DNA of 64,000 nucleotides from Xiphophorus maculatus (GCF_002775205.1 NC_036455.1:658501-722500); one strand, 5' to 3'; positions 1 through 13,460 are shown, numbered from the stretch's first letter. The notes: generated by a model from the sequence alone, not told the origin. Numbers and translations are program-made.

Positions 1-1689
1 ACCTGACGACTAAAACAGCTGAACCTGGACTTGTGGGACGGCACTCATTTTGGACAATAGACTTGGCAGCTGTGGAGGACATGCAATGTTTGACCTTCTG
101 GGGAAGAGGCCAAGTGAACAGGAATGTAATGGACTGTTGGTGAAGGTCAATGTGCTGAAGTTTGTTTACTAAATCCCTGTTTTCTACCCATCAAAACATT
201 TTACTTCAGGTTAATCACCTTTCCTTGGTTCACATTGATACAAATTCATTAACCCTGTATGGATGTTACATCCTGCAGTTTTACGGTATTAGAATTTTCT
301 GTTGAATGACTTTTATCATTGCGGAGAGAGGGAAATGGTTTGTTGGGCATTTAAGGATGGGAGGTTTTTGTCTCTGGATCAGGTTTTACTAATGAATATA
401 CATAAAAACAGCAAATATTTTAACCTATCCAAATAGGTCTAGAAATTGGGAAATAAAAATGATCTTAAAACAGATTTTTCTATCTAGATATGCACATAAT
501 CTGAATGTCTAACTTCATAAAGGAATTTGACAGATTGATATTTCAATCTAACTCGAGATGCATTTTATGTGTCTTAAAATGAAACAGCTATGGGGAAAAA
601 AACCCTGAGCAAAGCTGGGGCAGAAAACTGTTATCTCTTTATTCATTTAAAAAAATACAGTCCAAAAGGATTCATCAATATAATTAACAAAACTTAATTT
701 TATGCAAATTTTTTTCCTTACAGCAGATAATGTGCATTTCAAAACTCTAGTTAAGGAGATTTGAAATGAAAAATCTATAGGAAATCCATTAGATTAATGT
801 ATTTTTTAAATCTAACCATTTTTTTGACATGTAAATTTGACATTATACCGTTGCTCACTCCAAGAAACTTCTCTAACTTCCTCCCTATGCAACAAGAAGC
901 TCTGTTGTTTTTAATTTTGCTCCTCTTCCGTAACGACTCACAAATAGTACACAGAGTTAAACAGTAGAATCTGGACAAACAAAACCCAAGCATGGCAAGC
1001 TGAATTCAAGTTTGTCTCTGTTGGAAATAACATAAGATTCAAGTGAAAGAATGTGAAAGGAATACCATTTCATTGTTTTAGCCTGAAGCCAGCTAACAGC
1101 AAACTGACTATATTACGCAATAATTTCATCTCTTTTCATAGTTATTTTCCCCCAGCCTGATATGATTCTTTAATGGTGCAATCCCATAATTACAACTCTC
1201 CTAACCCTCATACTGACCAGCTGCATTCAAGCTAAAAAGCAGCTCTGTGTTCTGCATGTCCTTTGTTGTTCATTGCTTTACATACCAGAAAATTAATTGA
1301 GTAGTTTATCTTCCCAGTGGACCAGTTTAAGATGGTAACGCCTTTAACTAATATTACCTCTAAAGGTACAAGAATAATGGATCGTAATCTTTTATTCTCT
1401 GCTTTTATCTTGATTTGATTGCTGATCATGAGGTAAGAGTGTTCTGTGTGCACAATCTGAAAGCCAAAAGGCACATCTGCTATGTATTGACTTACAGGTG
1501 CACTGCTTGAAAGTCAACAAGGAGTCCCTGTGTCTTTGTTTGGACAACTGCAGGGAACAGGGCGGATCTCCACCTCGAAGTCTATTTTTCCCAGACATCT
1601 TCCACCGCTGTTAACACGGCTTTTCCTGATCAGCTGGAGGCGGACAGCGTTTTAAAACATGCATGGATCGAGCAACACAACACAGGGCA
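1..1689. other. Non-coding stretch, no gene seen
   Basis: AT-rich sequence with only short chance reading frames on both strands. None has a splice context or a protein pattern I recognise. I see no repeat or RNA gene that I can support here. Confidence 0.6.
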
Positions 1690-2345
1690 CTACTGAAATG
1701 AAAGATGGAGCATGAGAGATGAAAGCTTTCCCCAAGTCATAGCAGCAAATGTGGGGACCAAAAAGTGCTCTGGTCAGATGAAGCCAAAATCTTTTGACTT
1801 TTATGCAAAACAGAATTTGTTTAGGAAAAATTATTCTACGCCCGTCCTGACTGGGAAACACGGTGGAGGCAAATTCATGCTCTGGGGATGCTTTTCTTCA
1901 GAAGGGACAGAAAAGCTGCTCATAGCTGATAGGAAGATGGATGTGACCCCTAACCAACTTCTTTTGTAGGGGTCACAAAATGTAGAGCTACAATAAAATG
2001 ACTTAGGTCAAAGCATGTTAATGTGTTAAAATGGCTCAAAGTCTAGACCTAAATTTAATTCAGAATCTGTAGCAGGACTTGAAAAGGAAGTTCGCCGACC
2101 GGTCCTTCACTTAAAAAAAAAAATTAGCAAAAATTTCAGTCTCTAGGTGTAAGATGGTAATAGAGATCTTTGCCAAACAAGCTGGAGCTGCATTTGTAGC
2201 TAAAGGTGCAAAAAGGTTTGAAATTCATGTATCTTTTTTTTTTTTTACACAATCATCAACAACCTTTTGTTGGTCTGATGCATAAAATCCCATTAAAGTA
2301 CATGGAAATTTGTAGCTGTAATGTGGAAAAAAATTGGGGAAAAGT
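1690..2345 (+). mobile_element. Tc1/mariner-type DNA transposon remnant (C-terminal half of transposase plus 3' end)
   Basis: The + strand reads like a decayed Tc1 transposase. It has the segment 'KHGGGKFMLWGCFSSEGTEK' (about 1857-1912), which corresponds to the 'GGGSxMxWGCFSxxGxG' block of Tc1 transposases. Recognisable pieces follow for the region around the last catalytic acidic residue (SLDLN/ENL-like, about 2040-2080) and the C-terminal 'AKISVSRC'-like region (about 2125-2150). The final part (about 2250-2345) resembles the conserved 3' end of fish Tc1 elements ('ttgttggtctgatgcataaa'). Several stops and frameshifts make it non-functional. The left end was not found, so it is truncated at the 5' side. 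Confidence 0.8.
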
Positions 2346-4285
2346 TATAGGAGAACCTTGCGTGTATTTTTGTGAAGCTCTGTAAATACAGCCTGGGCAG
2401 GACTATTATGGAGCTTCTCCAACTCTAATTTTGGCCTCTGATATGTGGAACAAATTAAAACCTAAAGATCTCAAGTTAACTTGCATATGTTCTCACGCCT
2501 GACAGAACGTTGCATCTGGCTGACACCGGGTTTGCTTTGTGTCATGAGAAAGACAGCAGGTCTGGGACTTCAGAGGAATTAACTCATATCCTTTGCATAA
2601 CATCTGGAAAGCTCCACTTGAGTTTCAGTGTTGACACCCTTCCTCTGCTTGTCCTCAGTCTAAACTCAGCCTTACACAAACACCTTTAAAGTGCAAGTGG
2701 TTCAACAAGGCTATAAATCTGTAATATACCCTTAGAGCCTCAAGTCTATGACCTACACATTGTGTTAGATAGCAAGTGGATCTTAAAAGCTTAAATACAT
2801 TCACATGGTTTGTTACTGAGAATGAGTGGCATGTCTTATCAAATATTTCTCTGCTTTATCTTCAGAAGTGAATTTCTGGGGAGCATTTTGTGAAACGGGG
2901 ATGTATGGTGCTTTGATGGTTTAAAGAAAGAGACAAAATCAGGGTCAAAAGGTTCCTGTTTGTTTTTACATCAGAAGCAACATTCAAGATAGTGAAGTAG
3001 ATTGGCAAGATAAATATAAAAAGCAAAAGATCCATTACTTTTGTTGTGTGGCTTTGATGTTGGATTGAGGAAATCACCACCGAATAAACAACCTTTTCAC
3101 GACTTTCGTCTCACATGTGTGGTGAAATCTGACTTAGAGATAATACAACTTTTCTTGGCTAGAAACTCTCACTGCTCTTGACTTTAGTCACACTAATGAA
3201 ATCTTATTTGCACTTGACAGCACAAATCCATTTTCATTTGTCGTTTTTCAACATTCTTCACAGAGCATTTCTCATGCAGTGGAGTTGGCTGTGAGGTTAA
3301 CTTCTGAAAAGATTTCGTTAGATTTTCCCCTAATGCCTCGATATTCACTAAAAGCACATCAGTTTCATCTTGACTCCTCTCTGCAGGAAAGAAAATGGCT
3401 CCTGGGTTGATCTGAGATCTGTCTCCAGAGAAACCAAACAACAGAAATTAGTTATGTGTGTGGAGGCCCCACAGAACCGTGGGGGAGCCTGGTTGCCGTG
3501 CAACAAGATTTCCCCTCAGTGATCTCTGCAATGCAGTCATACAGAAGGCCGAATTCTGATTTCATCAATTAGTGTCTGAGCATTTTGCAAGCTGTGCCCT
3601 GTGGCTGTACTTGGAATTGCCCTCTGCATTGACTCATTCAAAATCTGTGTCCTATGGTTGTGAAATTGGTCAAAGTTGTGCAGCTGCAGTGATGTGATCT
3701 TTCTTTTTTTTACTATTGCCTAAAAGCATGCAGGTTAGCAGCTTGAGTAATGTCTAACTAGAATAATTCTTTTTTATTTCTGAACTCTTCCAGACTTAAA
3801 ACATTAGTATTGTTGTTTCTAAATGAATATGAACTTGTGTTCTTTGCATTATTTGAGGTCTGAAAGCACTGCATCGTTTCTGTTATTTTGACCGTTTCTC
3901 ATTTTCTGCAAATAAATACTAAATCTTTGCTTGGAATTTCATAGACATGTTGTCAGTAGTTCATAGAATAAAAGAACAATGTTCCTTTTACTCACACATA
4001 TAAATATAAAAAGAAAAATCTGAGAAACTGGTACATTTAGGGGGTCTCTTAATATTTTTCCAGATCTGTATATAGATTTAAATAACTTAGAATTATCAGA
4101 TAAAAATATGTCTAATATCTGCCAAAAACGTTGATGTGTCCCTCTAGAAAGAGTATGTAAACTACTAGTTTGCATGCTAATTAGAGGCAAATTTTATCAA
4201 GATGGCCGCTGTTAAAGAGGTGGAGCTGATTGTGTAACGTAGATCGCTGTGATTGGCTTCAAATTATTTTCTTGTTAAAACTAAC
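2346..4285. other. Non-coding stretch upstream of the FABP gene
   Basis: No gene is supported. A minus-strand frame at 3193-3441 is preceded by a pyrimidine-rich tract ending in CAG and is fairly free of stops. It matches no family I know and has no partner exons, so it is not called. Confidence 0.5.
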
Positions 4286-4298
4286 CCTTTAAAAACAC
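4284..4298 (+). promoter_or_regulatory. Possible TATA-like element of the FABP gene
   Basis: The sequence ccctttaaaaac lies about 95 bases before the ATG at 4386. This fits a TATA-like box with a short 5' UTR, which is usual for FABP genes. An inverted CCAAT (attgg) lies near 4251. This is inference from position only. Confidence 0.35.
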
Positions 4299-4385
4299 CC
4301 AACACCTGGGCTGTTCAGTACTCAGGTTTTAGTTTATATTTAATCCACAGGTTCTCGGTTGGAATCCCGCATCAAAGATCGCAAC

Positions 4386-5240
4386 ATGGTTGAGCAGTTT
4401 GTTGGAACATGGAAGATAATTTCCAGTGAGAACTTTGATGAACTTCTGAAGGAATTTGGTAAGAGCATCATAATCTATTGGATGTCATTAATCTGTTGTG
4501 GAATTAGTTTACTAGTTTAATTAATGAAAAAAAAAAGTAATGAAACTGCTTTCTTTATGCTCTGCAGGTCTGGGAGCAGCCAAACTTCACGAGGCAAACC
4601 AGATCAGACCAACCGTGGATGATCAGGGGGTGATTTCCATGAAGTCTCTGAATATCTTCAAAACCCTGAACGCAAGTTTAAGCTGAATGAGCCATTCCTT
4701 GAGCAGGTTTTGAACAATAAGGACATGAGGGTTAGTGGCACTGCAGATTTACATATTTTGAGATCCATCCCAGTTTGTACCTCGTGTCTGCTGAAATATC
4801 ATGTTGTCCCCATTTCTGTTCTTCCCAGGCTGTGATAACTCTGGAAAATGGGAAGCTTTTTCAGAAACTCCTGGAGGGAGATGGAAAGTTCACTGTGGAG
4901 AGGGAGATCTCAGAGGGAAAAATGATTGTGGTAAGACATTTGGGGTTTCTTCGAACACATTCAACCCAAGTCCAATCATAGATCTTGTCAGTGTTTTTAG
5001 TCTTTGTTTAAGGAATAATATTTGTGATTGGATTAGGTCGTATTTCATTTCCAAATAAAGTATAGCAAGAATTTGTATTGTAATACCTTTGCATGGGACA
5101 ACAGTGCTCAAAAATGACCTTTGCTAGAGTTTTTACAAACTTTGTATCATCTGACCTCTAAAGTCGCTCCATCTTTTTGCACACAGAGATCCAGAATGGG
5201 AAATGTGGTGGCAGTGAGGACCTTTGAAAAGGAGGAGTGA
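4386..5240 (+). pseudogene. Fatty acid-binding protein gene (FABP4/FABP11 type), four exons, frame broken in exon 2
   Basis: Exons by GT/AG and family phase: 4386-4458 (start MVEQFVGTWKI), 4568-4730, 4830-4931 and 5187-5240 (ending VVAVRTFEKEE and TGA). FABPs are about 130-residue cytosolic beta-barrel carriers of fatty acids. The N-terminal FVGTWK motif, the 73-bp first exon, the 102-bp third exon (VITLENGKL to EGKMIV) and the C-terminal VRT(F/Y)EKE are hallmarks of the family. Exon 2 starts in frame with 'GLGAAKLHEANQIRP' and 'GVISMKS', but then reads into a TGA near 4683-4685. The recognisable continuation (KFKLNEPF) lies in another frame, so about one base is missing near 4673-4676. Exon 2 is 163 bp against the usual 173, and four codons also seem absent in the middle. 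A polyadenylation signal (aataaa) lies at 5382-5387. All splice sites look intact, so recent inactivation or an assembly error are both possible. The exact paralogue is not certain. Confidence 0.82.
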
Positions 5241-5381
5241 AAGTGCTCCAGGATGAGAAACCCAGCTGGATTCATCGGTCTATTCCTAGAATGACATGTT
5301 GTGCCCTTGTGCTTTATTTTCAGCCTTCTACCAACTTGAAACACTAATGTGTTTTGTTTGGAACTGCTGTGACGCTGATTA

Positions 5382-5387
5382 AATAAA
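5382..5387 (+). terminator. Polyadenylation signal of the FABP gene
   Basis: AATAAA lies about 140 bases after the stop codon, in an A/T-rich run containing several overlapping AATAAA-like words. Confidence 0.6.
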
Positions 5388-5399
5388 ATAAATTAAATA

Positions 5400-7485
5400 A
5401 GTAAACTAACTTTTAATGAAAAAATAAATGACATACAAGGAATGTTTGAGTTTGTTATTTTTGTGAAATGTGTCCTTTATTCATTTCAGACAAAGGCAGA
5501 TGAACTGAATGACTTGCCAACAGGTGTTGTGGTGGTGTGATGGCTTGTGCTATTGTCTGAAAGCAAAAAAAATATTAGTTATTTTTAAATTATTTGCATG
5601 CTCTGTCTGTGTGCATTTGCGCTTTTTCATCAGTATGTGTAGAGAAATAATCCTTAGGTTCAGGTATTGACAAAATGCAATTAATTGCATACATTTATAT
5701 CTTACACTTAAGCCACATCCTTATTCTTAACAGAATGCTTGGAAATTGTCTTTATTTGTTATAAAAGATTATATGTTACCTGCAAAGTTTGCCATTTAGC
5801 AAAAATACAGCAGATATTTTGTATGATCTCCAGAAAGTGTTGCGGTCCTCAGGCTGCTGCAGCAACTCTGTGTTTAGGTTTAAAATGATAGTCTAACAAA
5901 TGTCGTCATGGCAGTTGTCCAAAGAAGACACCACACAGAGTCAGCCTAAAATATAACATCCAAAGGATTCTGTGGAGCATATGAGGAAGAGCATTTATTT
6001 TGCTTTAGAGAGCACCACAAAGATTTGCTGTTTTTCCAGTCATCCCTGCAGGAGTTCCTGTCAAAGTTTGGTGTAGAATGAGGCCCCTGTATGTGATTGT
6101 AAAGCCTGCAGGAAGGAGGGTGGAAAATCTTTAAAGTGAGACCATGTGAGCAAGCTTCTACACAATAGTATTCCCCTGTGAGCAGAACAAATGAAACTCT
6201 GCATGTACAAACATGAGCACTTGATTGAACTTTTGTCTTTAGTAGATTTTGCCCAGAAATGGCTAAATAAATAGGTATGACAAATTAGGTTAGAAAAAAA
6301 TGCCATTAGGTGTCATAATATTTGATATATTCTATCCCCTCTCCTCTCAGAGACCATGTACAGCAGAAATAGAAATATTGTCCCACAGTGGGAAAATTTG
6401 GATGCACCAGCAGCAATTTACAGGTAAATGGAGGCATGGATAGTCAAACTCAGGTAAAAAAAAAAGAGAGAGAAAAAAGAAAACAGAAATATAAGAATAA
6501 GAGAGTCTAAGGTAAGGGCAAATTTATAACAAGAAATTTAATACTGTCGAGTTAAATGGCAAAAAGGTGCAATTATTGTGTTTGATGTGATCTTTAAAAT
6601 GAAAGGACTGGTAATAAAAGAAGGAAAACTGAGAAAACAGATTTTTTTAAAGGTGTTTTTGTCTATGCCTGATGTCAAAACTGATTGGAGTTAACATTGT
6701 AAAAGGCGTCTGATTGTTGAAAAAAATCTGAAAAACAAAAACAAACCAAAAACTAAACAATTAAAAAAAAACCTGCACAGCATGTTGAATGGTTTATTTT
6801 ACAACCACAGGATGCTGAGTTTAAACGGAACTTGTTTCAGGAAAAAACTAACTTCAAACACAAATTACTACGCTCTCAAAACAAATGATGAGTGCAGTTC
6901 ACTTGGCCAACAGCGTGTTCGCTTTAGTTCTAAAGCAAATATTTGCTTCTTTCAAACAGGTAGTTGCAAAAATAATAATTATAATGATAATAAAATAAAT
7001 AAAAATACCACGCCTTAGCATCAAAATTTAGTTAATAGGAAAAATAATATTCTTCCTGAATTCTTGACTATGTTATATAACCCAAAGAAAAGCCACAACT
7101 GCTACATGCAAGTGTGGCAGCAGACACCACAGCCAAGGCTTACCCTGTTTTACCACACAGTAAAGCAAACTGTCTGCGGCCCTATCTTGGTGGAAACAAA
7201 CCCGTGAGATTTTTAAGAATTTCACAGGATGGCGTAGTGCAGAACAAAGATGTTGTGGTGTCTGTGCCTTAAGTATGCAGTCACAGACAAACACAGACAT
7301 GCTGACCTTCCGCTGCAGGTGGTAAGGAGCTGAGAGGTTTTGATACTCAAAAGGTCAGACCATGATTTTTGTCTCCCAGGTTCTTATGGCTCACATATAA
7401 ATGTATATTTTCTTAAAAACAAGTATTTTTGCTGCAGGAACTGTTGGGGGACTTTAGAAAATACTAAGTCTAAAACATTATTTCT
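5400..7485. other. Non-coding stretch, no gene seen
   Basis: Contains only short chance frames. A CAG-preceded 51-base frame at 5490-5540 has the length of an FABP last exon but does not encode the conserved VRT(F/Y)E ending. It lies past the polyadenylation signal, so it was not used. Confidence 0.5.
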
Positions 7486-7488
7486 GCA

Positions 7489-7526
7489 CAAATAAACTAT
7501 TCTTTTTCTCAAGAATAGTTTATTTG
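7489..7526. repeat. Perfect inverted repeat, 16-bp arms, 6-base loop
   Basis: The arm 7489-7504 (caaataaactattctt) is exactly complementary to 7511-7526, around the loop tttctc. No flanking target duplication is visible. It looks like a template-switch type palindrome and not a transposon end. Confidence 0.85.
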
Positions 7527-7725
7527 AATAGTATTCAAAAATGGTGAAAAAAATATGCAAATACAAGCAGATTACCTCATTTCAAAACAGGCAGGCAGAC
7601 ATATAGATTTTTTTTTCTTTCACACATTTCAGACCATCAATTAAATGTCAGTATCAGAAAAAGAAATGAGAATTCTTTAACATTACGTTTCTTCTGTTTT
7701 AATTCAGCCACATTGGAACATCTAT

Positions 7726-7751
7726 AGGCTATTCATCATTATGAATAGCCT
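7726..7751. repeat. Perfect inverted repeat, 11-bp arms, 4-base loop
   Basis: aggctattcat (7726-7736) pairs exactly with atgaatagcct (7741-7751) around catt. It lies directly before the transposon remnant that follows. Confidence 0.8.
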
Positions 7752-7784
7752 CAATCCAAAACTTTTTTTTTTTTTTTTTTTTTA

Positions 7785-8065
7785 CCCCAGAGAGTAGATT
7801 TTCCTGCTATGCTTTGGATCATTGTCCTGCTGAACTGCTGCTCTTAAGGTCACAAACTGATGGCCATGAAATTCCCGTCAGTATTTTCTGCTGAATTTGA
7901 AAGCAGATTTCATGGTTCAAGTCTCTTCATTTCTGAAGCAGCAAAGCAGCCCAGATCATCCCACTACCACCACCATGTGGTAGTATGTAAGATGTTATCC
8001 TTTGCTTTGCCCCAAGCAAGAATCCCATTGAACCTAAAAGTTGTTTTTGCAAGGGAAAATGTGCA
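7785..8065 (-). mobile_element. Tc1/mariner-like transposase remnant, minus strand
   Basis: The + strand carries the complement of the transposase middle region typical of a common fish Tc1-like family: 'tttggatcattgtcctgctg', then 'gcagcaaagcagcccagatcatcccactaccaccaccat'-like blocks at about 7812-7976. On the minus strand these are the GGGS-type block and the catalytic-acid region. It is short and decayed. Family assignment is by memory of the consensus and is moderately sure. Confidence 0.55.
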
Positions 8066-8221
8066 AAGCATCTGCAAATGACAACTCAACAAATTTAACT
8101 TCTACAGTGGTGTTTATAAGTTGTGATAGTTTCCCAATAGAGATATTATTACTGACTACATTTCAGTCAGGTTGTCTCTTTTAGTTTGCAAATTGAACAT
8201 TTCAAGTTGTTTACACACATC

Positions 8222-9757
8222 TTAGCTCTTAGCTCTGGCGTTCTCCGCCACCTTTGGGGGTGTTTCCCACTTTGATCTCGGGGTTTCCAGTCCATATTCT
8301 GCACAGATGTTTCTGTACACTATGCCTGTAACTTGGTTGTGTCGTTCCATGTACGCTTTCCCTGCCAGTATCTTGCACCCTGCTGTTATGTGCTGGACTG
8401 TCTCAGGGGCCTCCTTGCACAACCTACACCTTGGGTCTTGTCTGGTGTGGTATATCTGGGCCTCTATTGCTCTGGTGTTTAGGGCCTGTTCCTGGGCGGC
8501 CAGGATGAGGGCCTCTGTGCTGTCCTTGAGTCCAGCTTTTTCCAGCCATTGGTAGGATTTACTGATATCAGCCACTTGGGTTATTTGCTGGTGGTACATC
8601 CCATGTAGGGGCTTGTCCTGCCATGATGGTATCTCTGGCACCTCAACCTCCGTTCCCTGTTGTCTGAGATATTCACTGAGCACATTGTCTGTTGAGGCTT
8701 TGTCCCTGATGTATTTATGGATCTTAGTTGTTTCGTCCTGGACTGTGGTTCTCACACTCACTAGTCCTCTGCCTCCTTCCTTGCGGCTCGTGTACAGTCT
8801 CAGGGTGCTGGATTTGGGATGGAATCCTCCATGCATTGTTAGTAGTTTTCTAGTCTTAATATCAGTGGCTTTTATCTCCTCCTTTGGCCAGCTAATTATT
8901 CCAGCAGGGTATCTGATTACTGGCAGGGCATAGCTGTTTATTGCACGGATTTTGTTCTTGCCATTGAGCTGGCTTCTCAGGACTTGCCTTATTCGTTGGA
9001 GGTATTTAGCTGTGGCTCCTTTCCTTGTGACCTCATCGAGGTTGCCATTTGCTTGTGGTATACCTAGGTACTTGTAACTGTCCTCTAAGTCTGCTATTGT
9101 TCCTTCTGGGAGTGAGACCTCTTCTGTGCGGATGACCTTCCCCCTCTTTGTGATCAGCCGACCACACTTCTCTAGTCCGAATGACATCCCAATGTCCGTG
9201 CTGTAGATCCTGGTGGTGTGGATCAGTGAGTCGATGTCTCGCTCACTCTTGGCATACAGCTTGATGTCATCCATATAGAGAAGGTGGCTGATGTTGGCCC
9301 CATTTTTGAGTAGGTATCCGTAGCCAGTCTTGTTGATAATTTGGCTGAGGGGGTTCAGGCCTATGCAGAACAGTAGCGGGGACAGAGCATCTCCTTGGTA
9401 TATGCCACATTTGATGGACACTTGTGCAAGTGGTTTGAAGTTGGCTTCAAGGGTGGTTTTCCACAGCTTCATCGAGTTTGCAATGAAGGCTCTCAGAGTC
9501 CTGTTGATGTTATACATCTCTAAGCATTCAATGATCCAAGTATGCGGCATTGAGTCATAGGCTTTCTTGTAATCAATCCAAGCCATGCACAGGTTGGTGT
9601 GTCGGGTTTTGCAGTCTCGGGCAACTGTGCGGTCTACGAGGAGTTGGTGTTTGGCTCCTCTGCTATTTACACCGATACCTTTCTGTGCCGTGCTCATGTG
9701 TTTATCCATGTGTTTGCTTATCTTGGCCGCTATGATGCCTGACATGAGCTTCCAGGC
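8222..9757 (-). mobile_element. Non-LTR retrotransposon reverse transcriptase (R4/Dong/Rex6-like), truncated at both ends
   Basis: An uninterrupted 507-residue frame (8222-9745, minus strand) covers most of a reverse transcriptase. Blocks in order: AWIDYKKAYDS at about residues 55-65; GIYQGDALSPLLF at 114-126; the catalytic LLYMDD at 155-160; SYKYLGI around 225; and a C-terminal CX2CX8HX4C zinc knuckle (C440, C443, H452, C457) typical of LINEs with a restriction-like endonuclease. The similarity continues a few codons upstream of the first Met (WKLMSGII), to about 9757. The N-terminal domain is absent. The frame stops directly after ENARAKS, where related elements continue into the endonuclease domain, so the 3' part including the nuclease and UTR is missing and the copy cannot move by itself. 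The open frame over 1.5 kb points to a fairly young insertion or a recent deletion. Clade name is from motif pattern only. Confidence 0.85.
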
Positions 9758-9786
9758 ATCGGTATATCAAAGGCATCGGTATATCA
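9754..9786. repeat. 16-bp tandem direct repeat at the LINE edge
   Basis: aggcatcggtatatca occurs at 9754-9769 and again at 9771-9786. It sits exactly where similarity to the reverse transcriptase ends and opposite-strand sequence begins, so it marks a rearrangement junction. Confidence 0.75.
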
Positions 9787-9789
9787 CCC

Positions 9790-11105
<1,316 letters not shown>

Positions 11106-11179
11106 CTGCTCAAAAAAATAAAGGGAACACTTTAAGTGTTAAACACCTGTTTAAGTGTTCCCTTTATTTTTTTGAGCAG
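11106..11179. mobile_element. Miniature inverted-repeat element (Tc1/mariner-type ends)
   Basis: Perfect 27-bp terminal inverted repeats (11106-11132 and 11153-11179, beginning ctgctcaaaaaaataaaggg) flank only 20 bases. The ends are bordered by TA on both sides, as for TA-targeting Tc1/mariner elements. The end sequence matches my memory of a widespread Tc1-like transposon of aquatic vertebrates. Nearly all internal sequence is deleted. Confidence 0.85.
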
Positions 11180-12980
11180 TGTACATTTTCACCGTACTGC
11201 GATACGTTTGCATTTACTACAGGAAGCGTTTTGAAGTTTCAGTTGTTGTAACTGGTGAAATTTTGCTCTTTAATCTGACTTGTTCTAAGTTGTGTCAGGT
11301 GGACTCCCTGATGAGATGTTAGTTCTCAGTTGTCCACGACTTGTCTGAGGACCTCCATTTAAAAGCACACAAAGAAACCAGAGCTTGTTTCTGATATCTG
11401 CGTTGCATCCAGAGGCCTTTGGGTTCACAGCTGTTTGAGATAACGTCAGTGTGAATCTCAGCAGGACAGAATCACGCTGCCTTCTTTCCAGTGCACAGCT
11501 GTGCACCAGCAAAAACCAGCACCTTGTGCAGATCAACTTTTATTCCGTCCCGTCAGTTGGACTTCACGATTTAATTGGAGTGAAATACAAAACAAAGGGT
11601 TAAAAAGAAAGATTTAACATGCAGCCACAGAAAACTGTCATGTAAAGGGGATGATAGCTGAGGTGAAGGTAAGATTGTGAAGTTGCTTTTGAACAACGAC
11701 TGAGATGTGATGAAGCAAACAGGGCACATGGACAGGAAGAGGAGAGTTGGTTACTGTTACACCAGCAAACGTCCTTACCTAAGTGTGCTAACAGCAGGGA
11801 AAGGTGCTGTGTGTTTAAAGGTAAAGGAAATGCAGAGAATTAGGTAAGGATGGGGTTTAAAAAAAAAAAAAAACTTTGCTTGGATCAAAAGCTGGCCAAC
11901 AAGCAGCGGTGCTCTCATTGAGCGGTGCTCAATCTACTCATCCCCTTGGGTGTTCCTGTCAAAGCTCAGGGAGGCAGAAATAATTCAGTTAATTGGCTCT
12001 CAGAGTTACATATATAACCAATGAGGGACACTTTATGGTAAGAGAAGCACAGACTTCCCTTTGCTGCCTCAGCAAGCAAAGAAGTTTCTTCCCTTTAGCA
12101 CACAACTTTTATCTTTTAGTACAAAATCTTGCTTATATTAACACTGTTTCAACAATTCAGCTACACTTTAAGTGCAAACTATAGAAAAGGACAACTGTGA
12201 GAGAATGAGAGGCTCTTTGATCTCTGCATGACATCAGTGAATTAAAAAGGTTAATCCCATTTCAAACTGCAAGAGCAGTCTCAAACTACGCAAAACACGA
12301 GATGCCTCATGGAGTGTGACCGGCTAGCCACACAAAGTCTGAATCATGTGACTTCTCCCCTCCTCCACCCACTCACACGACAGGATATGAGTTCTCCCAA
12401 GTTTTCTGGAAGTCCGATGGCTATTTTGTTCGTTTCTTTAACCTGCGACCCACTGCACACATTGTGAATAGGCTACGTCAGCATTGCTTTAACCTTTGTA
12501 TGGACTAACATTTCATACAAGTAGTGGACAGTTTACAAATTAGGCAGCCTGCCGGTTTGGAAACTCCGCAGGAACCGAAGGGCCTGTTCCTCTCTGAGGT
12601 TTGGCAGGCTTTTAATCTGTTTCTGACAAACTGTGATTCACTTGTAGAGCTTTGAGAGCAAATTGGTTTTGACAAAAAGGGATGTTCTGCTTTCTATTGA
12701 ACTTTCATGTAGAATATTTGCTGCAACAAACAGAAACAGTGATTATTTTCATTCTCAGAGCTCTTATAGTAAAAAGCATATACATATTTTTGAATTATGA
12801 TCTCCTTCTTAAAGAAGCCAACCCCGCCCTATGTAAAAATATTATTATCCCTCTAATTGAAAAAATTAACTTTTCTGGAAGCTGAATTCAGTTACTTGAT
12901 TTCTTGAATCAGAAATCAAGAAATCACATATATGGAACCAGTCAGGCCACATTAAGTGGGTCAAAAGATTTAAAAAAGCA
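11180..12980. other. Non-coding stretch, no gene seen
   Basis: No supported gene. An inverted repeat with 10-bp arms lies at about 12898-12925 (gatttcttga). An A13 run lies near 11860. Confidence 0.5.
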
Positions 12981-12984
12981 GTAC

Positions 12985-13460
12985 ATCATCCCCCCCACTT
13001 TAAAAAATCAACAGGTACGAAACAGACCCACCGACATATCAATGTGGACAGGGTTACAAAGCCATTTCTGAGGCTTTGGGATGCCGGTAATGCACAGTGA
13101 GATTCCTGATCCTCAAATGGAGAAAACATGGGCCAGTGAGAAACCTTCCCAGAAGAGGCCAGCCTATCACATATTCCAAGAATGTATCATCAACTCATCT
13201 TAGAACTCACAAGGGACCTAAGAACAACATTTAACACACTGCAGGCCCACTTGGCTCAGTTAAGGTCAGTGTTCAGGAGTCAACAGTTAGAAAGAAACTG
13301 GGAAGAGTCCAACGTGAAAACTACTGGCCAAAAAGACCACAAAGGACTATTTCACATTTGCCCAAGTCTCTAGGGGAAATATGTGAACTAATCAGACAAA
13401 AGAAGATCTCTTTGGAAGATGTACGTCAGAAAGAACATTCACCAAGTGTGACAAACCCCC
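12985..13460 (+). mobile_element. Tc1/mariner-like transposase remnant (N-terminal DNA-binding half)
   Basis: The + strand has a decayed paired-type helix-turn-helix transposase N-terminus. Around 13110-13300 the frames give 'KWRKHGP'-like and 'LILELTRDLRTTFNTLQAHL' blocks. These correspond to the 'RLIREVxKDPRTTSKELQASL' region of fish Tc1 proteins. Frameshifts and stops are present, and the catalytic half is missing. An 11-base C run lies at about 13456-13466. Confidence 0.65.

Noticed and set aside
3193..3441. Minus-strand 82-codon frame with a CAG-ended pyrimidine tract inside
   Set aside because: No family resemblance, no partner exon and no promoter or polyadenylation signal. Length is within chance for AT-rich DNA.
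5490..5540. Alternative last exon for the FABP gene (CAG then 16 codons, TKADELNDLPTGVVVV, stop)
   Set aside because: It lacks the conserved VRT(F/Y)E ending and lies after the polyadenylation signal. The exon at 5187-5240 fits the family.
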